From contig JBHJOS010000086.1 of assembly GCA_050329415.1 (NCBI GenBank), forward strand, positions 1-13,183: DNA of 13,183 bases, given 5' to 3'. Shown in pieces: positions 6,771 through 13,175 of the stretch. This DNA comes from JANNOG01 sp050329415 (GTDB taxonomy: Bacteria > Actinomycetota > Actinomycetes > Actinomycetales > JBBAYJ01). The translations under genes were made by a program, and so were the position numbers. Each line of letters begins with the position of its first letter. Within the stretch, counting starts at the first letter, position 1. The notes beneath the pieces were generated by a model. The model saw only the letters and a program-made list of their open reading frames with translations. It ran no database searches and was not told where the DNA came from.

Positions 6771-6904
6771 CACCCACAGATTTGTATGTTCTGCATAGCG
6801 TCCGGGACGACACTCCGGTCACCACCCCCGCACCCGTGCCCGCCCTCGCGCAACCTCGCCCCACCAGACAACCCCCACCCCTCGACACCCGAAACGGGCT
6901 CTCA
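6771..6904 (-). repeat. Right arm of the inverted-repeat element
   Basis: This 134-bp arm is the inverted partner of 6325-6462. Its outer end includes the TGA stop (6904-6902) of the ABC-F gene, so the repeat begins exactly where coding ends. Its inner end is also A/T-rich (AGATTTGTATGTTCTGCAT, 6778-6796) and contains TAGCGT at 6796-6801, the same hexamer seen before the sigma-like gene. Confidence 0.8.
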
Positions 6905-8560
6905 GGGATCCTCGGTGACGACCCCAGCATCGACGTGCCAGCGCCGAGTGAGGTGGACCTCCTCGAGCATCCGGCGGTCGTGCGTCACCAGGAGCAGTGT
7001 CCCCTCGTAGGCGTCGAGGGCGGCCTCCAGCTGCTCGATGGCCGGCAGGTCGAGGTGGTTGGTCGGCTCGTCGAGGACGAGCAGGTTGACCCCGCGGGCC
7101 TGGAGCACCGCGAGCGCGGCGCGGGTGCGCTCGCCGGGCGACAGCGCCGCCACGGGGCGGAGGACGTCGGCGGCGCCGAGGCCGAACTTGGCCAGCAGGG
7201 TGCGGAGGTCGGCCGGTGCGAGGTCCGGCAGCTGCGCCCGGACCGCGTCGAGCAGCGGCCCCGGCCCGGCTCCCGGTCCCGCCGCCGCCAGCGACCGGCG
7301 CGCCTGGTCGATCTCGCCGAGCGTCAGCGACGCCCCGCGCGTCACCGTGCCCGCGGCCGGCTCGACCCGACCCAGCAGGCCCGCCAGCAGCGTGGTCTTG
7401 CCGGATCCGTTGGGCCCGGTGATGCCGACCCGGTCGCCGGACTCGACGTCCAAGGTGACCGGTCCGAGCCGGAAGCCGCCCCGGTCGACGACGAGGTCGC
7501 GGGCGGCCAGGGCGATCCGCCCGCCGCGCGGGGCCGCCGCGATCGAGTACTGCAGCTGCCACTCCTTGCGCGGTTCCTCGACCACGTCGAGCCGCTCGAT
7601 CATCCGCTCGGTCTGGCGCGCCTTGGCGGCCTGCTTCTCCGACGATTCCCGGCGCTTCGCCTTGAGGATCTTGTCCGGGTCGGAGGCCTTGCGCACCGCG
7701 TTGCGGACCCCTTTGTCCATCCAGGCCCGCTGCATCCGGGCCCGCGCGTCCAAGCCGGCCCGGGTGTCGGCGTACTCCTCGTAGGCCGCCCGCTCGCGGC
7801 GGCGGGCCACCTCGCGCTCGGCCAGGTACGACTCGTAGCCGCCGCCGAAGGTGCGGACCTGCTGCTGGGCAAGATCGAGCTCGACGACACCCGTCACGCA
7901 GCGGGCGAGGAACTCCCGGTCGTGGGACACCACCACGCACCCGGCCCGCAGCCCCCGGACGAACCCCTCCAGGCGAGCCAGCCCGTCGAGGTCGAGGTCG
8001 TTCGTCGGCTCGTCCAGCAGGACGACGTCGAAGCGCGACAGCAGCAGCGCGGCCAGGCCGACGCGGGCGCCCTGCCCGCCCGACAGGGCCGTCATGGGGA
8101 TGTCGAGGGCGACGGTCAGCCCGAGGCCGGCGAGGACCTCACCGGCCCGGTCCTCGAGATCGGCGGCGCCGAGGGAGAGCCAGCGATCCAGCGCCGTGGC
8201 GTACGCCTCGTCGGCGCCGGGTGCCCCGACGGTCAGCGCCTGCGTCCCCGCGTCGAGGGCCGCCTGAGCCGCGGCGACGCCGGTGCGCCGGGCCAAGTGG
8301 GCTCCCACCGTCTCGCTGGGTCGGCGCTCGACCTCCTGGGCCAGGTGACCGACCACCGCGTCCGGCGGGGTCATCGCCACCGAACCGGCGTCGGGCACGA
8401 GGCCGCCCGCCAGCACCCGCAGCAGCGTCGACTTGCCCGACCCGTTGGCCCCCACCAGGCCGACGACGTCCCCCGGCGCGACCACGAGGTCGAGACCGGA
8501 GAACAGCACGCGGTCGCCGTGCCCGGCGGCCAGGCCCTTGGCGACGAGGGTGGCGGACAC
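6902..8560 (-). CDS. ABC-F family ATPase (two ABC domains, no membrane domain)
   Basis: ABC-F proteins act at the ribosome E site as translation factors or antibiotic-resistance ribosome-protection proteins. The 552-residue product has both cassettes. The first has Walker A GANGSGKST (about 37-45), LSGGQ, and Walker B LLDEPTNDLDL. The second has GPNGSGKTT, a variant signature LSPGERTRAAL, and LVLDEPTNHLDL. Between them is the ABC-F linker, rich in Arg/Lys/Glu (AYEEYADTRAGLDARARMQ … KILKAKRRESSEKQAAKA), predicted helical. There is no transmembrane segment. I chose GTG 8560 because VSATLVAKGL leads straight into the first cassette; upstream in-frame sequence to 8923 is antisense to the sigma-like gene. 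No Shine-Dalgarno is visible. It is divergent from the gene at 8717 with a 156-bp shared promoter region. Sequence alone does not show whether it confers resistance. Confidence 0.95.
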   Translation of the reverse strand: MSATLVAKGLAAGHGDRVLFSGLDLVVAPGDVVGLVGANGSGKSTLLRVLAGGLVPDAGSVAMTPPDAVVGHLAQEVERRPSETVGAHLARRTGVAAAQAALDAGTQALTVGAPGADEAYATALDRWLSLGAADLEDRAGEVLAGLGLTVALDIPMTALSGGQGARVGLAALLLSRFDVVLLDEPTNDLDLDGLARLEGFVRGLRAGCVVVSHDREFLARCVTGVVELDLAQQQVRTFGGGYESYLAEREVARRRERAAYEEYADTRAGLDARARMQRAWMDKGVRNAVRKASDPDKILKAKRRESSEKQAAKARQTERMIERLDVVEEPRKEWQLQYSIAAAPRGGRIALAARDLVVDRGGFRLGPVTLDVESGDRVGITGPNGSGKTTLLAGLLGRVEPAAGTVTRGASLTLGEIDQARRSLAAAGPGAGPGPLLDAVRAQLPDLAPADLRTLLAKFGLGAADVLRPVAALSPGERTRAALAVLQARGVNLLVLDEPTNHLDLPAIEQLEAALDAYEGTLLLVTHDRRMLEEVHLTRRWHVDAGVVTEDP

Positions 8561-8704
8561 GGGACCGCAGTGTCGCAGGCCGGGCTCCCGGTCCCCCGTC
8601 GCGGTCGGGCGACGCAGGCCGACGCTTCGTCGCGCGGCCGGCGCGTCGTCCGCAAACGGCGTCCCGAGGCGTTTCGGCACCGTCTGCGCGGCCGTCGACG
8701 GGCC

Positions 8705-8716
8705 TAGCGTGAGGGG
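8705..8716 (+). promoter_or_regulatory. Candidate -10 (TAGCGT) of the sigma-like gene, leaderless geometry
   Basis: TAGCGT (8705-8710) is followed by 6 nt (GAGGGG) and then ATG 8717. The GAGGGG directly abuts the ATG and is too close to act as a normal ribosome-binding site. A transcript starting at the ATG fits better. I see no convincing -35. Confidence 0.35.
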
Positions 8717-9511
8717 ATGGCCGATGACCGGGTCCCGGACGGCGTCGTGTACGAGGCCCTGCGCCTCGGCAGCGGCAAGGCGCTGGGGCTGCTGGTCGAG
8801 CGGCACGACGCGCCGATGCGCCGGACGGCCGCCCTGTACGTCCCGACCGGGCCGCCCGTCGACGCTCTCGTGCTGCGGACCTGGGCGACCGCGCTCCCCG
8901 GGCTCGACATGTTCACCTGGCACTGTGCGTTCCGAGCCTGGCTGTTCGGAATCCTCGTGACGGCCGGGCGGGCGGCGTCGGACTCACCGCCGCCCGGCGC
9001 GGCCCCGGCGGCCGCCGGACCGCCCGGGTCGGACGAGTCGGCCCCCCAGGCACCAGGCCGAGGGCCGGTGCCGGTGCCGGTGCCGGTGCCGGTGCCGTGG
9101 GCGACCCTGCCGTGGTCACGCCACGGTGGCGAGGCCGTGGCGGCCGCCCGCGCGGCGTTCGCCGCCGTGCCCCTGGCGCAGCGCGAGGCGTTGTGGCTGG
9201 TCCACGCCGAGAGTTGGCCGCAGCGGGACGCGAGCGACGCCCTCGCCCGGACCGCCGAGGAGTTCGCCGACGTGCTCGACGCCGCGGTCGCTGCCGTGGT
9301 CGGGCCGGTCGCCGCGGCCCTGGGCGCGTCGCCCCCCGGCCAGGCCGAGCGGGACGCCGCGGCGACCGCGCTGCTCGGCGAGCTGGTCTCGGACCCCGGC
9401 GCGACACCGCGGCCCGATCTGGTCCGCGCCCTGCGCCGGTGGCGGGCCGACCGCGGCCTCACGGCCTGGCACCGCCTCCGGGCCCGCTGGCGACTCCGCG
9501 GAGCCGCCTGA
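8717..9511 (+). CDS. Degenerate ECF sigma-factor-like protein
   Basis: The 264-residue product keeps the outline of an ECF sigma factor. Residues 11-86 match region 2 in order: EALRLGSGKALGLLVERHDAPMRR, then DALVLRTWATALPGLD, then FRAWLFGILVTAGRA (compare the usual 'ETWLAVLRGLDRF…LRTWLFRILVNRAR'). A Pro-rich linker follows (88-133), containing VPVPVPVPVP. Residues 139-194 match region 4: AFAAVPLAQREALWLVHAESW. The expected promoter-recognition helix (GLS..EVA..LG) is replaced by PQRDASDALARTAEEFADVL. A further Ala/Arg-rich segment ends the protein. The family match is my reading of the pattern, not a search. It may be an active but divergent sigma, a sigma-like regulator, or a decaying gene. 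It is divergent from the ABC-F gene. No anti-sigma gene is adjacent. Confidence 0.75.
   Translation: MADDRVPDGVVYEALRLGSGKALGLLVERHDAPMRRTAALYVPTGPPVDALVLRTWATALPGLDMFTWHCAFRAWLFGILVTAGRAASDSPPPGAAPAAAGPPGSDESAPQAPGRGPVPVPVPVPVPWATLPWSRHGGEAVAAARAAFAAVPLAQREALWLVHAESWPQRDASDALARTAEEFADVLDAAVAAVVGPVAAALGASPPGQAERDAAATALLGELVSDPGATPRPDLVRALRRWRADRGLTAWHRLRARWRLRGAA
9067..9096 (+). repeat. Five perfect GGTGCC hexanucleotide repeats in the sigma-like linker
   Basis: Five uninterrupted 6-bp units encode Val-Pro dipeptides between the two sigma-like regions. Slippage by whole units would change linker length by two residues without breaking the frame. Confidence 0.9.
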
Positions 9512-9534
9512 GCCCCAGCCCCCCACCCCCCAGG

Positions 9535-9618
9535 CCGGCGATTGCCGACACTCGCAGGCCCGACCCCACTCCCACACCGGCGATTGCCGACACTCGCAGG
9601 CCCCACCCCACTCTCAGG
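9535..9618 (+). repeat. 42-bp tandem repeat containing an extragenic palindrome-like motif
   Basis: Copy 1 is 9535-9576 and copy 2 is 9577-9618. The first 26 bases are identical (CCGGCGATTGCCGACACTCG + CAGGCC) and the remaining 16 are similar. The motif GCGA-TTGCCGACAC-TCGC is an imperfect 18-bp dyad. It lies just after the sigma-like stop (9511) and before the LexA box. It could be a repetitive extragenic palindrome or a transcript end. Confidence 0.8.
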
Positions 9619-9669
9619 GCGGCGGTGTGTGATCTGGTGGCGAGGGAAGGCCGACGGTGGACGTAGATG

Positions 9670-9685
9670 TCGAACACGTGTTCCC
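9670..9685. promoter_or_regulatory. Probable LexA (SOS) box
   Basis: TCGAAC-ACGT-GTTCCC agrees with the mycobacterial/actinobacterial LexA consensus TCGAAC-N4-GTTCGA at 10 of 12 defined positions. It contains a perfect 12-bp palindrome GAACACGTGTTC (9672-9683). It ends 9 nt before GTG 9695, where a bound repressor would block transcription or initiation. Binding is inferred from the motif. Confidence 0.75.
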
Positions 9686-9694
9686 ATAGGGGCC

Positions 9695-10744
9695 GTGCGG
9701 TGGCAGGCGCAAATGCTCGACGCGATGCCGGCGGGTCCGCCGACGCTTCCGCTGACCGGGCTCGGCGCGGTCGAGCGCCGGTTCGACACCCCGGAGTTCC
9801 GCGGGGTCACGTTCTACGAGGTCCGCGCGAAGTCCGTGCTCAACCGGGTGCCCGACAGCTCACCCGTGCCATTCCGGTGGACCGTCAACCCGTACCGCGG
9901 ATGCACCCACGCGTGCGTCTACTGCTTCGCCCGGCGCACCCACACCTACCTCGACCTGGACGCCGGGGCCGACTTCGACAGCCGCGTGATCGTCAAGGTC
10001 AACGCCGGCGAGGTGCTGGCCCGGGAGCTCGCGTCGCCCCGCTGGACCGGTGAGGGGGTCGCGCTCGGCACCAACGTCGACCCGTACCAGCGGGCCGAGG
10101 GCCGGTACCGGGTGACCCGGGACGTGCTCGAGGCGTTGGTGGCCGCCGGCAACCCGTTCTCCGTCCTCACCAAGGGCACGCTGGTGCTGCGGGACCTCGA
10201 CGTGCTGCGGGCCGGGGCGCGCCGGGCCGAGGTGTCGGTCACGACCTCGGTCGGGTCGGTGGACCAGGGGATCTGGCGCTCGGTCGAGCCGGGCACCCCC
10301 GGTCCGAACCGGCGGCTGCGGATGATCGGCGAGGTGGCCCGGGCCGGGCTCGGCGGCGGCGTGCTCATGGCACCGGTGCTGCCGTACCTCACGGACTCCG
10401 ACGAGCAGCTGGAGGAGACCGTGGCGGCGGCCGCCGCCGCCGGCGCCAACTGGCTGTCGCCGCTCGTGCTCCGGCTGCCCGCCGGGGCCCGGGAGTGGTG
10501 GGCGGAGTGGCTGGCCCGGGAGCACCCGGACAAGGTCGACGCCTACCGGGCGCTGTACCGGGGTCGGGCGTCGGTGCCGCGTTCGTTCGAGCAGGACCTG
10601 TACGGCCGGATCCACGAGCTCGCCGAGCGGTACGGGCTGCGGCGGGAACGGCCCGGCCGGTCGGGGCACGAGAGGGCGGGCCCGGAGCGGACCGGGGCCG
10701 CTGCGCCGCAGGTGGGGGCGCCCGAGCAGCTCACGCTCGGCTGA
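9695..10744 (+). CDS. Radical SAM protein of the Rv2578c / spore-photoproduct-lyase-like family
   Basis: Radical SAM enzymes use a [4Fe-4S] cluster and S-adenosylmethionine for radical chemistry. The 349-residue product starts VRWQAQ, matching the conserved 'MRW..Q' opening of this family as I remember it, so I place the start at GTG 9695. The cluster motif is NPYRGCTHACVYC, with C70, C74 and C77 (CxxxCxxC). Downstream elements are GTNVDPYQRAEGRYRVTRDV, FSVLTKGTLVLRDLDVL, a VSVTTSVGSVDQGIWRSVEPG segment (split here as VSVTTS and RSVEPG) and MAPVLPYLTDS, all in the order seen in SPL-like radical SAM proteins. The C-terminal 30 residues are variable and Arg/Gly-rich. A probable LexA box directly upstream suggests DNA-damage induction and a repair role. 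The true substrate of this subfamily is not established to my knowledge. Confidence 0.92.
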   Translation: MRWQAQMLDAMPAGPPTLPLTGLGAVERRFDTPEFRGVTFYEVRAKSVLNRVPDSSPVPFRWTVNPYRGCTHACVYCFARRTHTYLDLDAGADFDSRVIVKVNAGEVLARELASPRWTGEGVALGTNVDPYQRAEGRYRVTRDVLEALVAAGNPFSVLTKGTLVLRDLDVLRAGARRAEVSVTTSVGSVDQGIWRSVEPGTPGPNRRLRMIGEVARAGLGGGVLMAPVLPYLTDSDEQLEETVAAAAAAGANWLSPLVLRLPAGAREWWAEWLAREHPDKVDAYRALYRGRASVPRSFEQDLYGRIHELAERYGLRRERPGRSGHERAGPERTGAAAPQVGAPEQLTLG

Positions 10745-10854
10745 GCGCACATCGGCGGTCGGAACAGCCGGCGCCGTCCCCGTGGGCGGTCTGCTCGACG
10801 GGGTCGGGACGCGCACCGATGAGAGCCCTCGGGTCGGACCGTCTGACATGCGGG

Positions 10855-10929
10855 CTCAGGGAGGACGTCGACGTCGGTGGCGCCCATCGGCTCCTCGCAG
10901 GCCGCGCAGTGCAGCTCGACGTGACTCAC
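10855..10929 (-). pseudogene. Possible remnant of a small zinc-ribbon protein
   Basis: From GTG 10929 the minus strand reads VSHVELHCAACEEPMGATDV… with a CxxC pair and coding-like codons (G/C third positions, mixed second positions) for about 25 codons. After that the pattern breaks down and no stop occurs until deep in the antisense of the radical SAM gene. This looks like the 5' part of a decayed or frameshifted gene. It could be chance. The rest of 10745-10987 shows no clear gene. A weak CCCCGT/ACGGGG hairpin (10778-10803) may terminate the upstream gene. Confidence 0.25.
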
Positions 10930-10987
10930 CTCACCGCAGGGCGTGGATCTTCCCCATCCGAGAGGAAGTCCGAGAGGAGCAACGACA

Positions 10988-11494
10988 GTGACTGCCAAGG
11001 AGCCAGCTTCCGAACAGGTGCTGGGCACCGACGAGGGCAGCCCCGCGCCCTGGGCGCAGGCGCGTGAGCGGCTCGCCGCGTCGCAGGCCTACTGGACCGC
11101 GACGAACCACCCAAGCGGGCGACCGCACGTGCGGCCCGTGCTCGCGGTGTGGGTGGACGACGCGCTGTACGTCTCCTCGGACCCGGCCGCCCGCAAGAGC
11201 CGCAACCTCGACGCCGACGCCCGCTGCTCGGTCGCGACGTCAGGTGAGGACCTGGACCTTGTCGTGGAGGGCAGGGCCGAGCGGGTCACCGACCCTCACC
11301 GGCTCGAGCGCGTCGCCGCCGCGTACCAGGCGAAGTACGACTGGCCGGTGGCCATCGCAGGCGACTCGTTCACCGCCCCCTTCGCGGCACCGACCGCGGG
11401 CGAGGGCACCTTCGCCGTCTACGAGGTCGCGCCGGTCACCGTGTTCGGCTTCCCCACCGGCGACAGGTTCGTGCCCACCCGCTGGCGCTTCTGA
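10988..11494 (+). CDS. Pyridoxamine 5'-phosphate oxidase (PNPOx)-fold protein, FMN/F420-type
   Basis: The 168-residue product begins at GTG 10988, preceded by AGGAG with 8-nt spacing. An in-frame ATG at 10943 has no such site. The split-barrel family pattern is clear: ASQAYWTATNHPSGRPHVRP (strand pair with the substrate/cofactor RPHVRPV motif), VLAVWVDDALYVSSDP, ARKSRNLDADARCSVAT, DLVVEGRAERVTDPHRLERV, AAYQAKYDWPV, and the characteristic end VYEVAPVTVFGFPTGDRF … TRWRF. These proteins bind FMN, or F420 in actinobacteria, and often reduce small molecules. The substrate cannot be told from sequence. The gene stands alone and is convergent with the WYL remnant at 11536. Confidence 0.93.
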   Translation: MTAKEPASEQVLGTDEGSPAPWAQARERLAASQAYWTATNHPSGRPHVRPVLAVWVDDALYVSSDPAARKSRNLDADARCSVATSGEDLDLVVEGRAERVTDPHRLERVAAAYQAKYDWPVAIAGDSFTAPFAAPTAGEGTFAVYEVAPVTVFGFPTGDRFVPTRWRF

Positions 11495-11535
11495 CGACGG
11501 CCGAGATCATGACGGGCTTCTCGTTCGGCATCTGA

Positions 11536-11772
11536 TCAGCTGGCGACGGGAGACCCGCCGTCGTGCGCGGCGATCGCAGCGGCGCGGTCGCGCAGCCGGG
11601 CCCGCAGCGCCGGCGGGGCCAGGGCCTCGGCGTCCGTGGCGAGCTGCCGGAGCGCCCACTCGGCGTGCCGCAGGTCCTGGAACGTCGCCTCCAGCCGGAG
11701 CCGGCCGTCCGCGTCCCGCTCCTCCGCCCGGACGGCCAGCGCGGTGCCCACCAGGTCGTCCCGCAGCGCGGC
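11536..11772 (-). pseudogene. C-terminal remnant of a WYL-domain (YafY-type) transcriptional regulator
   Basis: The minus-strand frame ends with TGA (11538-11536) and reads LRDDLVGTALAVRAEERDAD, LRLEATFQDLRHAEWALRQL and ATDAEALAPPALRARLRDRA. This is the C-terminal extension that follows the WYL domain in YafY-type regulators. Full-length members have about 310-330 residues with an N-terminal helix-turn-helix; only about 75 remain. Homology stops near 11764-11774, where a DUF488 fragment on the other strand begins. A GTG at 11751 could start a 71-residue peptide, but no ribosome-binding site or function is evident. Confidence 0.7.
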
Positions 11773-11774
11773 GT

Positions 11775-11948
11775 GACACCGCCGAGATCCTCGACCGCGT
11801 CGACCTGTCGTCGGTCGTGTCGGCGTTACCGCCGGACGGGAGCGCGGCGCTGCTCTGCGTCGAACGTGACTCCGAGGCCCGCCATCGCTCGCTGATCGCC
11901 CGACGGCTGGCCGAACGGCACGGCGTCACGATCGAGCACCTCCGGTGA
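11775..11948 (+). pseudogene. C-terminal remnant of a DUF488-family protein
   Basis: The plus-strand frame reads DTAEILDRVDLSSVVSALPP, then SAALLCVERDSEARHRSLIA and RRLAERHGVTIEHLR, ending at TGA 11946-11948. The 'ALLC.E.D…HRSL.A..L..RHG' pattern is the C-terminal end of DUF488 proteins (usually about 120-180 residues). The N-terminal two thirds and any start codon are missing. It abuts the WYL remnant head to head, and its last 123 bases are antisense to the ATPase gene's 3' end. Confidence 0.65.
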
Positions 11949-13175
11949 GCCGGACCACAGGACGGACATCGGCAAGGTCCAGAGGCGGCCACCGAGGTGC
12001 ACGGGCGCGGGACAGGAACACAGCACCGCGCCGGCGGCGAAGTCGTCGCCCAGCCGCCGTTCCAGCATGCGGAGCCCGCGCAGATCCTCGCTGCGCACCG
12101 TGGCACCGGCCTTGACCTCGATCCCCACGACGCGGCCGTCACCGGACTCCAGGACGAGGTCGACCTCGTCGCCATCTCGATCGCGGTAGTGGAACAGCTG
12201 GGGACGGGTGGCTGACCACTCGGCCTGGGCCCGGATCTCGTTCGTCACGAAGGTCTCGAGCAGCCGCCCGGCAACATCGGGATCGCTGCGCACGCGGCCA
12301 CCGAGCAGGCGCGCGGCGAGCCCCGTGTCCGTGAGCCCGATCTTGGGTCGCCGCACGACCCGGGACGTCAGATTCGTCGACCAGCTCGGCACGGTCTGCA
12401 CCAGGAAGACCGCCTCGAGATGCGCGATGTAGCTGTCCGTCGTCGGTCGCGACAGGCCCAGATCCCGGGCCACGTCGGCGATGTTGAGTTCGCCCGATGT
12501 CCGGGACGCGAGCAGGCGAAGGAGCCTCGGCAGCTCCCGGAGGTAGGCCGCGTCGCTCACGGCGCGCACTTCCCGGTCGATGACACCCGTCACGTAGCTG
12601 TCGAACCACGCGGTGCGTCGCCGATCGGTGCGGATCAGCGCGGGCAGGTAGCCGCCCCGGACCGCGCGTTCGAGGAGCTCGGCCTTCCCGGTGGGAACGG
12701 GACGGAGATCTCCGACTCCCCCGTCGAAGGCGGCGTCGATCAGGTGCGGCGTGGCGTCCGGTCCGTCCAGTTCCGACTGCGCGAAGGGCCACAGCGTCAA
12801 CGCTTCCATTCGACCGGCCAGCGAATCCGCGAGCCGGGGGGCACCGAGAAGTCGGGTCGATCCCGTGAGCAGAAAGCGGCCGGCTTGCCGGTCACGGTCC
12901 ACCTGAGCCTTGACGGCCAGCAGGAGTTCGGGGACGCGCTGGGCCTCGTCGATCCCGACCAGGCCGTTCCTGCCCGCGACGAAGCCCACCGGATCGACCC
13001 GCGCCGCATCCAGGGTCGCCGCGTCGTCGAGGCTCAACCACGTCCCTTCGCGACTGAGGACGACATGCTCGGCGAGGGTGCTCTTGCCCGCCTGACGTGG
13101 TCCCGCCACCACGACGACCGGGGTGTCGGCCAGGGCCTCGTCGAGCGGACGGGCCAGGAGCCGCGGCTGGTACAT
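11826..13175 (-). CDS. AAA-type ATPase with C-terminal DUF4143-like domain
   Basis: The 449-residue frame starts at ATG 13175, 8 nt from the window edge, so the upstream signals are cut off. The N-terminal AAA domain has Walker A GPRQAGKST (25-33), Walker B GLVGIDEAQR (about 71-80), and sensor-like RFLLTGSTRLL. A winged-helix segment follows (ELNIADVARDLGLSRPTTDS). The C-terminal DUF4143 part has RPKIGLTDTGLAARLLGG, ETFVTNEIRAQAEW and a PD-(D/E)xK-like GDEVDLVLE…VVGIEVKAG. Such proteins usually end soon after the motif seen here as LWTLPMSVLWS. This one continues for about 40 residues, and codon 410 onward is the exact antisense of the DUF488 remnant. So the native stop was probably lost at the rearrangement. 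The cellular role of the family is unclear. Confidence 0.92.
   Translation of the reverse strand: MYQPRLLARPLDEALADTPVVVVAGPRQAGKSTLAEHVVLSREGTWLSLDDAATLDAARVDPVGFVAGRNGLVGIDEAQRVPELLLAVKAQVDRDRQAGRFLLTGSTRLLGAPRLADSLAGRMEALTLWPFAQSELDGPDATPHLIDAAFDGGVGDLRPVPTGKAELLERAVRGGYLPALIRTDRRRTAWFDSYVTGVIDREVRAVSDAAYLRELPRLLRLLASRTSGELNIADVARDLGLSRPTTDSYIAHLEAVFLVQTVPSWSTNLTSRVVRRPKIGLTDTGLAARLLGGRVRSDPDVAGRLLETFVTNEIRAQAEWSATRPQLFHYRDRDGDEVDLVLESGDGRVVGIEVKAGATVRSEDLRGLRMLERRLGDDFAAGAVLCSCPAPVHLGGRLWTLPMSVLWSGSPEVLDRDAVPFGQPSGDQRAMAGLGVTFDAEQRRAPVRR

Larger units (their letters stand above)
6325..6904. other. Inverted-repeat element (about 135-bp arms, 308-bp core), MITE-like or invertible-segment-like
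   Basis: Almost the whole gene-free stretch 6268-6901 is organised as two long imperfect inverted repeats, 6325-6462 and 6771-6904, around a core at 6463-6770. Perfect blocks are 6383-6406 against 6826-6849 (24 nt) and 6408-6434 against 6797-6823 (27 nt). The outer ends read CTCAGAGCC and, on the opposite strand, CTGAGAGCC. No credible protein is encoded in the core and no transposase or recombinase is present. I saw no clear target-site duplication. A non-autonomous mobile element, an invertible segment or a duplicated regulatory region are all possible. Confidence 0.7.

Noticed and set aside
6325..6930. Minus-strand 201-codon frame across the inverted-repeat element
   Set aside because: The peptide TGVSSRTLCRT occurs in both directions because the DNA is an inverted repeat, and the rest is Pro/Gly/Arg-rich. 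It is a product of repeat structure.
4263..8707. Very long plus-strand frames (4263-5663, 4618-6447, 6782-8707)
   Set aside because: They lie antisense to the acetyltransferase, hydrolase and ABC-F genes, are low-complexity, and carry no domain.
8561..8923. N-terminal extension of the ABC-F protein to 8923
   Set aside because: The extension is antisense to the start of the sigma-like gene and does not resemble ABC-F sequence; the first cassette begins right after GTG 8560.
10543..11028. Full 161-codon minus-strand frame around the zinc-ribbon-like fragment
   Set aside because: Only about 25 codons look coding; the remainder is antisense to the radical SAM gene or the PNPOx start.
11536..13175. 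WYL regulator plus DUF4143 ATPase as a phage-defence island
   Set aside because: The WYL gene is only a fragment, no effector or known defence gene is present, and DUF4143 ATPases are widespread outside such islands.
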